A program made the position numbers and the translations under genes. Source: Streptomyces finlayi (GTDB lineage: Bacteria; Actinomycetota; Actinomycetes; Streptomycetales; Streptomycetaceae). Taken from it: a stretch of DNA of 64,000 nucleotides. The stretch is taken from contig NZ_CP045702.1 in the NCBI RefSeq assembly GCF_014216315.1, positions 2,418,001 to 2,482,000 of the forward strand. Direction: 5' to 3'. Numbering within the stretch: position 1 is the stretch's first letter; every line of letters begins with the position of its first letter. Below the pieces are notes generated by a model, which was not told where the DNA came from, did not search any database, and saw nothing but the letters and a program-made list of their open reading frames with translations. Shown here piece by piece: positions 52,842 to 62,859 of the stretch.

Positions 52842-53261
52842 TCAGATGTGAGCTTCCTCGCCACCGTGAGCTTCCTCGCCACCGCCGCCGCCGACGGCCG
52901 CACCGCCGTCCCATCTCGCACGCTTCATGTCGAGGCGCGGAAGATGCCCCTCCGCTTGGCGCGACGCCTCGCGAAGCGCGGTGCCCTCCTCGCGGTAGTG
53001 GTCCAGGGCCCGCAGCTCGTGGCCCGGCAGCAGCGCCCCGTCGGCCCGTACGACCCGCCACCAGGGCACCGCGGAGCCGTACAGCGCCATGACCCGGCCG
53101 ACCTGCCGCGGCCCACCGTCGCCGAGCCACTCCGCGACGTCCCCGTACGTCATGACGCGGCCCGGGGGAATCAGGTCGGCGACATCGAGCACCCGCTCCG
53201 CGTATTCCGGCAGGGCCGGGCCCACCGGCCCGTCGCCGCCGCTCGTCCGGTTCTCGCTCAT
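52842..53261 (-). CDS. alkyltransferase-like protein (ATL)
   Basis: This encodes 139 residues from ATG 53261. It has the MGMT-type DNA-binding fold (VMTYGDVAEWLGDGGPRQVGRVM), but the catalytic PCHR is PWWR: tryptophan replaces the cysteine. ATL proteins bind alkylated guanine without repairing it and hand it to nucleotide excision repair. The tail is Gly/His-rich. It corresponds to the Rv3204 position in mycobacteria. Confidence 0.88.
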   Translation of the reverse strand: MSENRTSGGDGPVGPALPEYAERVLDVADLIPPGRVMTYGDVAEWLGDGGPRQVGRVMALYGSAVPWWRVVRADGALLPGHELRALDHYREEGTALREASRQAEGHLPRLDMKRARWDGGAAVGGGGGEEAHGGEEAHI

Positions 53262-53482
53262 CCGGCACATCCTGCCGTACGCCACCGACAGTGCGTCCAC
53301 GGTCGTGTTCTCTCGGTCACAGCGCGTGCGCGTGCACGCAAAGGGGCGTATCTTGCGCTTCGCGCGCCCTTGCGATGCACCCTGATGCCGCCCTCCGTCC
53401 GCAGGCCGTGCCACCATCGTGCGGGCGGTGACCGGTGATACGAGAACACGAAGACCAATCAGAGGCGACGAAGGAGCAGGGC

Positions 53483-56260
53483 GTGCAGCCACCGAAGGCG
53501 GCAGGCGCCTCTGATTCCGAGTCCCGCCCGGATTCCTCGGACGCCCCGGGAACGGAATCGGATACCCAGGGAACGGAACCGGCCACCCCGGGCCCCTCAC
53601 CGGACGCTCCGGAGGCCCGGAAGAGCGACCTCACCGGGTCGACGCTCTCCACCGCGAGCGACGAGCTGACCGACCGCGTCTCGGGCGACGAACCGCTGCT
53701 GCCCGCCCGGGTGCACCGTCCCGCCGACCTCATGCGACTGCTCGTCGGAGTGCTCGCGATCGTCGTGCTCTTCTCCATCGCCGCGTTCGCCCAGGGCACC
53801 ACCACGGGGCTCGAGGACGACATCACCAAGGGCACCGACCAGGCCCCCGACCTTCTGATCAAGCTCGCCGGACTGGTCTCAAGCATCGCCGTGCTGCTCG
53901 TACCCGTCGCCTTCGCCATCGAGCGGCTCATCAAACGTGACGGGCTGCGCATCGCGGACGGTGTACTCGCCGCGGTGCTCGCCCACGGCGTCACCCTGGC
54001 CACCGACCTCTGGGTCGCCCGCTCCGCCCCGGGCACCATCCAGGACGCCCTGACCCAGCCCCAGCCCGGGCACGCGCTCAGCGATCCGGTACACGGCTAT
54101 CTCGCCCCCGTCATCGCCTATATGACGGCTGTCGGGATGGCACGCAGACCACGCTGGCGGGTCGTGCTCTGGGTGGTGCTGCTCCTGGACGCGTTCGCGA
54201 TGCTGGTGGGCGGCTACACCACCCCGTTCTCCATCATCCTCACCGTGCTGATCGGCTGGACCGTGGCGTACGGAACGGTGTACGCGGTCGGTTCGCCCAA
54301 TGTGCGCCCGACCGGCCAGCACCTGATGGCAGGTCTGCGTCACGTCGGCTTCCGCCCGGTCGCCGCGATGCGCGCCGACGACACCCCCGACAATCCCGAC
54401 CACAACGACCGGGGCCGCCGGTATCTGGTCACCCTGGAGGACGGGCCACCTCTCGATGTGACGGTCGTCGACCGGGAACAGCAGGCCCAGGGGTTCTTCT
54501 ACCGGGCCTGGCGCAGACTCACCCTGCGGGGCATCACCCAGCGCCGCTCCATCCAGTCGCTGCGGCAGGCCCTGGAGCAGGAGGCCCTGCTCGCGTACGC
54601 GGCGATCGCCGCCGGGGCCAACGCCCCCAAGCTGATCGCCACCTCGGAGCTGGGCCCCGACGCGGTGATGCTCGTGTACCAGCACATCGGCGGGCGCTCG
54701 CTGGACGCGATGGCGGACGAGGAGATCACCGACGACCTCGTACGCGGTGCCTGCCGGCAGGTGAAGGCCCTCCAGTCGCGGCGGATCGCGCACCGCAGGC
54801 TCACGGGCGACGCGATTCTGGTGGATCGTTCCGGCACGGTGTTCGTCACGGATCTGCGGGGCGGTGAGATCGCGGCCGGCGACCTCGTTCTGCGGATGGA
54901 CGTCGCCCAGCTGCTCACCACCACCGGGCTGCGGGTCGGTGCGGAGAGGGCCGTGGCCGGCGCGCTCGCCGTGCTCGGCCCGGACGCCGTCGCCGACTCG
55001 CTGCCGCTGCTCCAGCCGCTCGCGCTCAGCCGCTCCACCCGGGCGACGCTGCGCCGGATCGCCCGGGAGCGCTCGCAGCACGAGCGCGAGGCCGTGCTGG
55101 AGGCCTCGCACGCGAGCAGGCACTCCCACGAGCCCGCGGCCGAAACGGGGGGCACCGGCGACCGCAAGGCCGTGCGGAAGTCCCTGCGTACCGAGAAGCA
55201 GGCGGAGAAGCGGGCGCTCGACGACGCGCTCGACGAGGCCCGCGAGGAGGACCTGCTCGCGCAGATCCGCCGCGAGGTGCTGCTGATCCGGCCGCAGGCG
55301 CCGGTCGAACCGGTCCGGCTGGAACGCATCAAACCGCGCACCCTGTTCAGCTTCATCGCCGGTTCGATCGCCGCGTACTTCCTGATCTCGCAGGTCACCG
55401 AGGCCGACTTCGGCACGGTCGTCGAACAGGCCGAATGGGGCTGGGTCGCCGCCGCGCTGGGCTTCTCGGCGCTCAGCTACATCGCCGCCGCCATGAGCCT
55501 GCTGGGCTTCGTGCCGGAGCGGGTGCCCTTCGGCAAGACCGTGCTGGCACAGGTCGCGGGGTCGTTCGTGAAGATCGTCGCCCCGGCCGCTGTCGGCGGT
55601 GTCGCACTGAACACCCGCTTCCTGCAACGCGCCGGCGTCCGCCCGGGACTCGCGGTCGCGAGTGTCGGCGCCTCGCAGCTGTTCGGTCTCGGCTGCCACA
55701 TCCTGCTGCTGGCCCTGTTCGGCTATCTGACGGGAACGGAGAGGACCCCGGACTCACTCACCCCGTCCCGGACGGTGATCGCCGGGCTGCTGACGGTCGC
55801 GGTGCTCGTGCTGGTGGTGACCGCGGTCCCGTTCCTCCGGAAGTTCGTAGTGACCCGGGTGCGTTCGCTGTTCGCCGGAGTCGTCCCGCGCATGCTCGAC
55901 GTCGTGCAGCGCCCGCAGAAGCTGCTCACAGGCATCGGCGGCATGCTCCTGCTGACCAGCCTGTTCGTACTCTGTCTGGACGCCTCGATCCGGGCCTTCA
56001 GCGGCCCCGACGTGCCCCAGCTCAGCTACGCGAGCATCGCGGTCGTCTTCCTCGCCGGCAACGCGCTGGGCTCGGCGGCGCCGACGCCCGGCGGGATGGG
56101 AGCGGTCGAGGGCGCGCTGACCCTCGGACTGATCGCGGTGGGGCTGCCGTCGGAGGTCGCGGCGCCCGCCGTGCTGCTGTACCGCGTGATGACGCTGTGG
56201 CTGCCGGTGCTTCCCGGCTGGATCTGTTTCAACCAGCTCACCCGCAAGGGCGAGCTCTGA
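53483..56260 (+). CDS. pseudokinase-lysylphosphatidylglycerol-synthase-type membrane protein
   Basis: This encodes 925 residues from GTG 53483, six bases after AAGGAG. The N-terminal tail (to about 85) is acidic and disordered. Membrane helices near residues 85-280 come first, then a kinase-like cytoplasmic region (LEQEALLAYAAIAAGANAPK, VLVYQHIGG, HRRLTGDAILVDRSGTVFV) in which the catalytic HRD/DFG signatures are not complete. The C-terminal third has eight or so helices of the flippase type (YbhN/LPG synthase membrane family). No synthase domain, so transport or signalling rather than lipid synthesis is likely. Confidence 0.8.
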   Translation: MQPPKAAGASDSESRPDSSDAPGTESDTQGTEPATPGPSPDAPEARKSDLTGSTLSTASDELTDRVSGDEPLLPARVHRPADLMRLLVGVLAIVVLFSIAAFAQGTTTGLEDDITKGTDQAPDLLIKLAGLVSSIAVLLVPVAFAIERLIKRDGLRIADGVLAAVLAHGVTLATDLWVARSAPGTIQDALTQPQPGHALSDPVHGYLAPVIAYMTAVGMARRPRWRVVLWVVLLLDAFAMLVGGYTTPFSIILTVLIGWTVAYGTVYAVGSPNVRPTGQHLMAGLRHVGFRPVAAMRADDTPDNPDHNDRGRRYLVTLEDGPPLDVTVVDREQQAQGFFYRAWRRLTLRGITQRRSIQSLRQALEQEALLAYAAIAAGANAPKLIATSELGPDAVMLVYQHIGGRSLDAMADEEITDDLVRGACRQVKALQSRRIAHRRLTGDAILVDRSGTVFVTDLRGGEIAAGDLVLRMDVAQLLTTTGLRVGAERAVAGALAVLGPDAVADSLPLLQPLALSRSTRATLRRIARERSQHEREAVLEASHASRHSHEPAAETGGTGDRKAVRKSLRTEKQAEKRALDDALDEAREEDLLAQIRREVLLIRPQAPVEPVRLERIKPRTLFSFIAGSIAAYFLISQVTEADFGTVVEQAEWGWVAAALGFSALSYIAAAMSLLGFVPERVPFGKTVLAQVAGSFVKIVAPAAVGGVALNTRFLQRAGVRPGLAVASVGASQLFGLGCHILLLALFGYLTGTERTPDSLTPSRTVIAGLLTVAVLVLVVTAVPFLRKFVVTRVRSLFAGVVPRMLDVVQRPQKLLTGIGGMLLLTSLFVLCLDASIRAFSGPDVPQLSYASIAVVFLAGNALGSAAPTPGGMGAVEGALTLGLIAVGLPSEVAAPAVLLYRVMTLWLPVLPGWICFNQLTRKGEL

Positions 56261-56389
56261 GCCCAGGGCGCAGGGCGCAGGGCGCCCTGAGACGAAGAAG
56301 TGGTGGGGGTAGTGGGCGGCAGCGGCCTCCCGCCACCCGCTTGGACCGCGCCCCGCGCGGTCCCCGGCGTGCCGCAGCACGATGGGCTC

Positions 56390-57985
56390 ATGAGGACTCC
56401 CCCCGCCCTTCGTGCCGCCGCCCTCGCCGCCACCGCCACCGTGCTGCTGCCCCTGGCCGCCTGTTCGGACGGTGGGGACGCCGAGGGCGGCGCCACGAAG
56501 CCCTCACCGGCCTCGACGGCCTCCCCCGCGTCGACGGCGGACGAGCTGTCCTCCCAGAAGCTCGACTGGAAGCCCTGTCCGGCCCCCAGCGAGGCCCAGG
56601 GCGGCGGCGACTCGCCCTCCCCGCTGCCCGGCGGGTCGGTCTGGGAGTGCACGTTCATGGACGTCCCGCTCGACTACGCGAAGCCGGACGGCGAGACGAT
56701 CGAACTGGCGCTCGTACGGGGCAGGGCCCGGAACCAGGCGAAACGGATCGGCTCCCTCGTCTTCAACTTCGGTGGCCCCGGAGCCTCCGGGATCGCCACC
56801 CTGCCGTCCTTCGGCACGGACTACGACAAGCTCCGGAGCCGCTACGACCTGGTGAGCTTCGACCCGCGCGGCGTCGGCCGCAGCGACGGTGTCGAATGCT
56901 CGGACGACGCCCGTCTCGACGAGCTCTACGCGAAGGACGCCACCCCGGACGACGAGGCCGAGGAGAAGACGTACATCGACAGCCAGAAGTCGTACGTCGC
57001 CGACTGCCAGGAGAACTCCGGCTCCGCACTGCCCTATGTCGGTACGACGAACGCCGCCCGCGACATGGATCTGATGCGGGAGGTCCTCGGCGACGACAAG
57101 CTGTACTACTTCGGCATCTCGTACGGCACCGAACTGGGCGGTGTCTACGCCCACCTGTTCCCCAAGAAGGTCGGCAGGGCGGTCCTGGACGCGGTCGTCG
57201 ATCCGACCGAGAGCGCTCTGCAGTCCTCGCTCGGCCAGGCCGAGGGCTTCCAGCGCGCCCTGGACAGCTTCACCGCGGACTGCGCGGAGCGCGACGACTG
57301 CACGCTCCCCGGTTCCACGGGGAAGGAGGTCGAGAAGTGGATCGCCGGTCTTCTGGCCCAGCTGGACAAGGAGCCGGCCGAAGGGCTCGGCGGGCGGAAA
57401 CTGACACAGACCCAGGCCACCACCGGGATCGCGTCCTCCCTGTACTCCCAGGAGACCTGGCCCCTGCTCGAACAGGGCCTCGACGAGGCGGAGGGCGGCA
57501 ACGGCGGACTGCTCCTGGCGCTGGCCGACTCCCTCAACGGCCGTTCCGAGGACGGCCGTTACGACAACTCCAACGCGGCCAACGCCGCCATCAACTGCGC
57601 CGACTCCAAGGCGCGCTTCACGCTCGCGCGGACCAAGGCGGCGCTCCCCGACTTCCGTAAGGCGTCGCCCGTCTTCGGTGACTACCTGGGCTGGGGGCTG
57701 ATGAGCTGCAACGGCTGGCCGGTCGCGGGCGCCTGGGCCACTCCGGACGTCAGCGCCCCGGGAGCCGCACCGATTCTCGTCATCGGCAACACCGGTGACC
57801 CGGCCACCCCGTACGAGGGCGCGAAGGCCATGGCCGAGGAACTGGGCAAGGGCGTGGGGATCGAAATCACCTACAAGGGCGAGGGGCACGGCGCGTACAA
57901 CAGCGGCGACGCCTGCGTGCAGAAGGCCGTGGACGGCTACCTGCTGAACGGCAAGGTCCCCGCGGCGGGCACCGTCTGCGGCTGA
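56390..57985 (+). CDS. secreted tripeptidyl-aminopeptidase-type lipoprotein, first copy
   Basis: This encodes 531 residues from ATG 56390. It has a signal peptide with lipobox LAAC. The alpha/beta hydrolase core carries the nucleophile in FGISYGTELGGVY, the acid in GNTGDPATPY and the His in GEGHGAY, the set of Streptomyces SlpD/SlpE-like enzymes. It cuts peptides outside the cell. The next gene is its tandem paralogue, about 100 bp away. Confidence 0.9.
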   Translation: MRTPPALRAAALAATATVLLPLAACSDGGDAEGGATKPSPASTASPASTADELSSQKLDWKPCPAPSEAQGGGDSPSPLPGGSVWECTFMDVPLDYAKPDGETIELALVRGRARNQAKRIGSLVFNFGGPGASGIATLPSFGTDYDKLRSRYDLVSFDPRGVGRSDGVECSDDARLDELYAKDATPDDEAEEKTYIDSQKSYVADCQENSGSALPYVGTTNAARDMDLMREVLGDDKLYYFGISYGTELGGVYAHLFPKKVGRAVLDAVVDPTESALQSSLGQAEGFQRALDSFTADCAERDDCTLPGSTGKEVEKWIAGLLAQLDKEPAEGLGGRKLTQTQATTGIASSLYSQETWPLLEQGLDEAEGGNGGLLLALADSLNGRSEDGRYDNSNAANAAINCADSKARFTLARTKAALPDFRKASPVFGDYLGWGLMSCNGWPVAGAWATPDVSAPGAAPILVIGNTGDPATPYEGAKAMAEELGKGVGIEITYKGEGHGAYNSGDACVQKAVDGYLLNGKVPAAGTVCG

Positions 57986-58086
57986 GCGGCCGGGCGGGCT
58001 GTCAGTGGCGGCGATTAGCATGGCCGCACATCTGTACCGCCCGGCGCGCGTTCCCACGCCCTCGGGCATCGGGGAGGGAACGCGCC

Positions 58087-59658
58087 ATGCGTCTACACGG
58101 ACGGATCCTACGGGCCGTCGCCCTGGCAGGGGCGGCCCTGCTGGCGACGGGAGTGCTCGTCGGATGCGATATCAGTACGGAGCCGGTGCCTTCGGACCGG
58201 GCGACCGGCAGCCGTGCGCCGTCGGCCACCGGTGCGGGTGAGGGTTCGCCCGGTCTGCCCGCCGCCCTCACCTCCCAGCGCCCGGACTGGAAGCGCTGCA
58301 AGGCTCCCGAGGGCGGCACCGACCCGGGCTCCGCATGGCGGTGCGCCTCGGTCGACGTGCCGCTGGACTACGCGAAGCCGGCCGGGAAGACGATAGGCAT
58401 CGCACTGATCCGCAAGGAGGCCCGCGACCAGGGCCGGCGGCTCGGTTCGATGCTTTTCAACTTCGGCGGGCCGGGCGGTTCGGGAGTCGGCATACTGCCG
58501 CGCGCCGCCTCCTCGTACGAGAAACTCAACTCCCGTTACGACCTGGTGGGCTTCGATCCCCGGGGGGTCGTCGCGAGCTCAGGCGTCAGGTGCCGCACCG
58601 ACGAGGAGCAGGACGCCTCGCACCGTACGGTCGACATGACGCCGGACACCCCGGCGGAGGAGGCCGCCTTCGTCAAGGACGGAGCGGCCTTCGGAGCAAG
58701 CTGCGAGCGCCGTTCCGGCGCGCTCCTCCCGCATGTCGGCACGTCGAACGCGGCCCGTGACCTGGATCTGATCCGCCAGGTCCTCGGTGACACGAAGCTC
58801 TCCTACTTCGGCATCTCCTACGGTACGGAGCTGGGCGCCACGTATGCCCACCTCTTCCCGGCGAACGTGGGGCGGACCGTCCTGGACGCGGTCGTGGACC
58901 CGACGGCGGACGGCGTGGGTCATGCCCGGAATCAGGCGACGGGCTTCCAGCGGGCACTGGAGAACTACCTGAAGGGCCGCGGCCAGGACCCGGTGGAGGG
59001 CGCGGAGCGGATAGCGCGGCTGCTCCAGCGGATCGACGGCAGCCCGCTGCCGACCGACTCGGGGCGCAGGCTCAACGAGTCCCTGGCGATCACCGGCATC
59101 GTGACACCGCTCTACTCGGAGAGCAGCTGGCCCTCGCTGACGGCCGCGCTGGAAGAGGCGGAGAAGAGCGGCACGGGCAATGGGCTCCTCCAGCTCGCCG
59201 ACGCGTACAACGGCCGGGACGCGGAAGGGCGTTACGACACCCAGAGCCACTCGCAGCGCGCCATCTCCTGCGCCGACACGAAGGCCCGGCCGACGGTCGA
59301 CGAGGCCAGGGCGCTGCTGCCCGAATTCCGGAAGCTGTCCCCCGTGTTCGGACCGTTCCTGGCCTGGGACACGGCCGGCTGGTGTGCGCAATGGCCGGTC
59401 GACGGCGAGCACGACACACCGGAGGCGAGCGCTCCGGGCGCGGGCCCGATCCTCGTGATAGGCACGACCGGTGACCCGGCCACGCCGTACGAGGGCGCAC
59501 AGAAGATGGCGGACGAGCTGGGCGAGGGCGTCGGCATCATGGTCACCAACAAGGGTGAGGGGCACGGCGCTTACGGGGAGAGCGTCTGCGTGACCTCGAC
59601 GGTCGACGAGTACTTCCTGGACGGCAAGGTCCCGGCGGACGGCAAGACCTGCTCGTAG
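58087..59658 (+). CDS. secreted tripeptidyl-aminopeptidase-type lipoprotein, second copy
   Basis: This encodes 523 residues from ATG 58087, with lipobox VLVGC. The same catalytic set is present: FGISYGTELGATY, GTTGDPATPY and GEGHGAY. Close similarity to the first copy along the whole length shows a tandem duplication that has since diverged at the N-terminus. Confidence 0.9.
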   Translation: MRLHGRILRAVALAGAALLATGVLVGCDISTEPVPSDRATGSRAPSATGAGEGSPGLPAALTSQRPDWKRCKAPEGGTDPGSAWRCASVDVPLDYAKPAGKTIGIALIRKEARDQGRRLGSMLFNFGGPGGSGVGILPRAASSYEKLNSRYDLVGFDPRGVVASSGVRCRTDEEQDASHRTVDMTPDTPAEEAAFVKDGAAFGASCERRSGALLPHVGTSNAARDLDLIRQVLGDTKLSYFGISYGTELGATYAHLFPANVGRTVLDAVVDPTADGVGHARNQATGFQRALENYLKGRGQDPVEGAERIARLLQRIDGSPLPTDSGRRLNESLAITGIVTPLYSESSWPSLTAALEEAEKSGTGNGLLQLADAYNGRDAEGRYDTQSHSQRAISCADTKARPTVDEARALLPEFRKLSPVFGPFLAWDTAGWCAQWPVDGEHDTPEASAPGAGPILVIGTTGDPATPYEGAQKMADELGEGVGIMVTNKGEGHGAYGESVCVTSTVDEYFLDGKVPADGKTCS

Positions 59659-59702
59659 CGGCGCTGCGCACACGAAGCCGGCGCCCAGGCGCCAGGCGCA
59701 CA

Positions 59703-59736
59703 CGAGAAGGGCCGGTCCGCGGACCGGCCCTTCTCG
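59703..59736. terminator. bidirectional terminator between the second peptidase gene and moeZ
   Basis: Perfect 16-bp stem (CGAGAAGGGCCGGTCC) with a 2-nt loop, placed between two convergent genes. Confidence 0.9.
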
Positions 59737-59745
59737 TACCGCTCG

Positions 59746-60924
59746 CTAGTAGACCGGCTTCTCGGGCTCGATCTGGTGAACCCAGCCGATCACACCGCCG
59801 CCCACGTGCACCGCGTCGGCGAAGCCCGCCGACTTGAGGACCGCGAGGACCTCGGCGCTGCGGACACCGGTCTTGCAGTGCAGGACGATGCGCTTGTCCT
59901 GCGGGAGGTCCTGGAGGGCGGTGCCCATCAGGAACTCGTTCTTCGGGATCAGCCTGGCGCCGGGGATGGAGACGATCTCGTACTCGTTCGGCTCGCGAAC
60001 GTCGATGATCTCGATCTTCTCGTCTCCGTCGATCCACTCCTTGAGCTGCTTGGGAGTGATCGTGGAGCCGAGCGCCGCCTCCTGCGCCTCCTCGGACACG
60101 ACACCGCAGAAGGCCTCGTAGTCGATGAGTTCGGTGACGGTCGGGTTCTCGCCGCAGACCGCGCAGTCGGGGTCCTTGCGGACCTTCACCTGGCGGTACT
60201 GCATCTCCAGCGCGTCGTAGATCATCAGTCGGCCGACGAGCGGCTCACCGATACCGGCGAGCAGCTTGATGGCCTCGTTGACCTGGATGGAGCCGATGGA
60301 CGCGCAGAGCACACCCAGGACACCGCCCTCGGCGCAGGAGGGAACCATCCCGGGGGGCGGCGGCTCCGGGTAGAGGCAGCGGTAGCAGGGGCCGTGCTCG
60401 GACCAGAAGACGGACGCCTGTCCGTCGAACCGGTAGATCGAGCCCCATACGTACGGCTTGTTCAGCAGAACGGCCGCGTCGTTGACGAGATAGCGGGTGG
60501 CGAAGTTGTCCGTGCCGTCCACGATCAGGTCGTACTGGGCGAAGATGTCCATCACGTTGTCGGCTTCGAGCCGCTCCTCGTGGAGGACGACCTTCACGTA
60601 CGGGTTGATGCCCACCACCGAGTCCTTGGCGGACTGGGCCTTGGACCGGCCGATGTCGGCCTGGCTGTGAATGATCTGGCGCTGCAGGTTCGACTCGTCG
60701 ACCTCGTCGAACTCCACGATGCCGAGCGTGCCGACACCGGCTGCGGCCAGGTACATCAGGGCCGGTGAGCCGAGGCCGCCGGCGCCGACACAGAGCACCT
60801 TCGCGTTCTTCAGCCGCTTCTGTCCGTCCATCCCGACATCCGGGATGATCAGGTGGCGGGAGTACCTGCGGACCTCGTCGACGGTGAGCTCAGCAGCTGG
60901 CTCGACCAGGGGTGGCAGCGACAC
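59746..60924 (-). CDS. moeZ: MoeZ adenylyltransferase/sulfurtransferase
   Basis: This encodes 392 residues from GTG 60924, five bases after GAGG. The N-terminal ThiF/MoeB part shows VLCVGAGGLGSPALMYLAAA and the zinc cysteines CYRCLYP and CAVCG. The C-terminal rhodanese domain has the active cysteine in IVLHCKTGVRSAE. It activates sulfur-carrier proteins (such as MoaD and CysO-like) and gives them sulfur. Conserved in actinobacteria at this place. Confidence 0.94.
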   Translation of the reverse strand: MSLPPLVEPAAELTVDEVRRYSRHLIIPDVGMDGQKRLKNAKVLCVGAGGLGSPALMYLAAAGVGTLGIVEFDEVDESNLQRQIIHSQADIGRSKAQSAKDSVVGINPYVKVVLHEERLEADNVMDIFAQYDLIVDGTDNFATRYLVNDAAVLLNKPYVWGSIYRFDGQASVFWSEHGPCYRCLYPEPPPPGMVPSCAEGGVLGVLCASIGSIQVNEAIKLLAGIGEPLVGRLMIYDALEMQYRQVKVRKDPDCAVCGENPTVTELIDYEAFCGVVSEEAQEAALGSTITPKQLKEWIDGDEKIEIIDVREPNEYEIVSIPGARLIPKNEFLMGTALQDLPQDKRIVLHCKTGVRSAEVLAVLKSAGFADAVHVGGGVIGWVHQIEPEKPVY

Positions 60925-61009
60925 AGGAACCTCAACAATGCAGGTGGTCGGGGTATACGTACTTCGGCTACGTACGGTTGTTCTTGCGGTAACACTGCCA
61001 CGCCCCCTC

Positions 61010-61906
61010 TCATTCCGAGATACCAGGTCCGATCCGCGAGACGATTTCGTCCCAGTAGCTGGGCAGCGCCGTGAATGGATCGGTTTGTCCGCCTTCATGG
61101 AGTTGGGTGGTCCGGTCCGTGAAGAAGATCGTTCCCGCCCCCTGCCAGCGAGCGACGCGCATGGCTTCGTCGAGGTGGGTGCGCGGAACGCCATGCACGA
61201 AGTGCGCGAAGCGGCCGGGCGGGTAGGCGGCGGTCCACTCCGCCACCTGAGACCAGCGGTAGTCGGTCCACGGCCCCCGGAAGGTGACGAGCTGGTCGGC
61301 CGCCTCGGCGTACCCGGGATACGGGTGGGTGTCGTGCCCCAGGACGATCCTGCCCGCCCGGCCGCCGGCCCCGCCGCTGCCCGCTCCGCCACCGTCGGCC
61401 CCGTCACCACCGACCCCGCAGCCGTCCGCGCTGTCACTGCCCGCCAGGAGGGCGGACAGTGTGCCGATGAGCGTCCTGACGGCCGGGAGGCCGGCGCGTC
61501 CGGCGGGACACCGGCCGAGGTAGAAGCCTCCGACCCGGTACCAGCTGACGAAGGACCGGGCGTCGGCGACGATCTCGTCGAACGGGCGCTCCCCGTGAGC
61601 GAGATCGAGGTGGCCGAGCAGCCTGCCCCCGGCGGCCCGGACGGTGTCGTCCGGGGCGTCGCCGCGCAGGGCCCGCTCCCTGGCGTTACGGAGCCGGCCC
61701 GCGGCCTCCAGGCAGTGCGGGTCGGGCCGGACGCCCGGCCCGTTGTCGATGTTGAGGACCGCCCAGTGCAGCGGAGTGCCGGGCCGGGTCAGTTCGGCCC
61801 ATTCGGTGGGTGCGAGCAGGGGGTGCGCATAGCCGGGAACGCCGAACCCGAGCCGGTCGCCCCCGCTGGTCCGCCGGGCCGTACCTGTGGCGGTCAGATA
61901 CGGCAT
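61010..61906 (-). CDS. spherulation-specific family 4 protein
   Basis: This encodes 298 residues. It has the family features: GFGVPGYAHPLLAPTEW, LHWAVLNIDNGPG and VLGHDTHPYPGYAEAADQLV, which suggest a TIM-barrel-like hydrolase. A Gly/Ala-rich insertion sits in the middle (about residues 160-185, SDSADGCGVGGDGADGGGAG). It overlaps the epimerase gene by 13 bp, so they are coupled. Likely a cell-wall or polysaccharide role; not proven. Confidence 0.82.
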   Translation of the reverse strand: MPYLTATGTARRTSGGDRLGFGVPGYAHPLLAPTEWAELTRPGTPLHWAVLNIDNGPGVRPDPHCLEAAGRLRNARERALRGDAPDDTVRAAGGRLLGHLDLAHGERPFDEIVADARSFVSWYRVGGFYLGRCPAGRAGLPAVRTLIGTLSALLAGSDSADGCGVGGDGADGGGAGSGGAGGRAGRIVLGHDTHPYPGYAEAADQLVTFRGPWTDYRWSQVAEWTAAYPPGRFAHFVHGVPRTHLDEAMRVARWQGAGTIFFTDRTTQLHEGGQTDPFTALPSYWDEIVSRIGPGISE

Positions 61907-62859
61907 GCCGCCTCCATCCAGATGTCCGCGAGGGACTCCTCCAGGTTGATCCGGGGTCGCCAGCCGAGCCGGTCACGGGCGGTGCGGACATCGGCCTGCT
62001 GCCAGGCACCGCAGCCGTCCGGATACGGGGACGGGGTCGCCGAGAGGTGTTCGACGACGGTCTCCACCGAGGCGCGGGGGGCACCGATCGGGAGCCGCGA
62101 CGGCGGGGTGTCCAGCTCATGGAGGGCACCCGCGTAGCCGGCGACCCTGGCGAGGACGGCGGCGGCGTCGCGGAGCCGTACGGCCCTGCCCGTGCCGATG
62201 TTGACGACACCCTGGGCGGCGGAGAGCGAGGCGGCGTGGACGGCGCGTGCCACGTCCCGCACATCGACGAAGTCGCGCTGGACACCGAGCCCGCTGAGCT
62301 TGAGTTCGCCGTCACCGGACTGCATGGCCCTGCGCATCGCCTCGGCGAGGCGGCCGAGGGGCGAACCGGCGGGGGTGCCCGGCCCGACGGGTGAGAAGAC
62401 CCGGAGCACGACCGCGTCGAGGTCGGAGCCGAGCACGAGTTCGGTGGCGGCGAGCTTGCTGACCCCGTACGGGCCACCGGGCCGGGGCACGGCGTCCTCG
62501 GCCGTCGACGAGCCGGGCTGCGAGGGCCCGTACTCGGCGGAGCAGCCGACCTGGACGAGCCGGGCGCCGCAGCCGCTCCGGCGCAGGGCCTCGCAGACGG
62601 TGGCGACGGCGACGGTGTTGTGGCGCGTCAGGTCGCGGGCGCCGCCGCGCGTGGCGCCCGCGCAGTTGACGACGACTCCGGGATGGACTGCGTCCAGGAA
62701 GCGGGTGAGCGCCCCCGGGCTGCCGCCCGCGAGGTCGAACCGCACGTCGGCGTCGTCACCCCGGCCGAGCGCCGTGAGGTGGACGGCCGGGTCGGCGAGC
62801 AGGCGGTCGGCGACGAAACGGCCGAGGAATCCGTTGGCTCCTAGCAGCAGCACCCTCAT
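61894..62859 (-). CDS. NAD-dependent epimerase/dehydratase
   Basis: This encodes 321 residues from ATG 62859. Extended-SDR features: VLLLGANGFLGRFVADRLL, GCSAEYGPSQ and a YGVSKLA (YxxxK) active-site motif. Likely acts on a nucleotide sugar. It is coupled to the spherulation-family gene and probably works in the same surface-polysaccharide step. Confidence 0.88.
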   Translation of the reverse strand: MRVLLLGANGFLGRFVADRLLADPAVHLTALGRGDDADVRFDLAGGSPGALTRFLDAVHPGVVVNCAGATRGGARDLTRHNTVAVATVCEALRRSGCGARLVQVGCSAEYGPSQPGSSTAEDAVPRPGGPYGVSKLAATELVLGSDLDAVVLRVFSPVGPGTPAGSPLGRLAEAMRRAMQSGDGELKLSGLGVQRDFVDVRDVARAVHAASLSAAQGVVNIGTGRAVRLRDAAAVLARVAGYAGALHELDTPPSRLPIGAPRASVETVVEHLSATPSPYPDGCGAWQQADVRTARDRLGWRPRINLEESLADIWMEAACRI

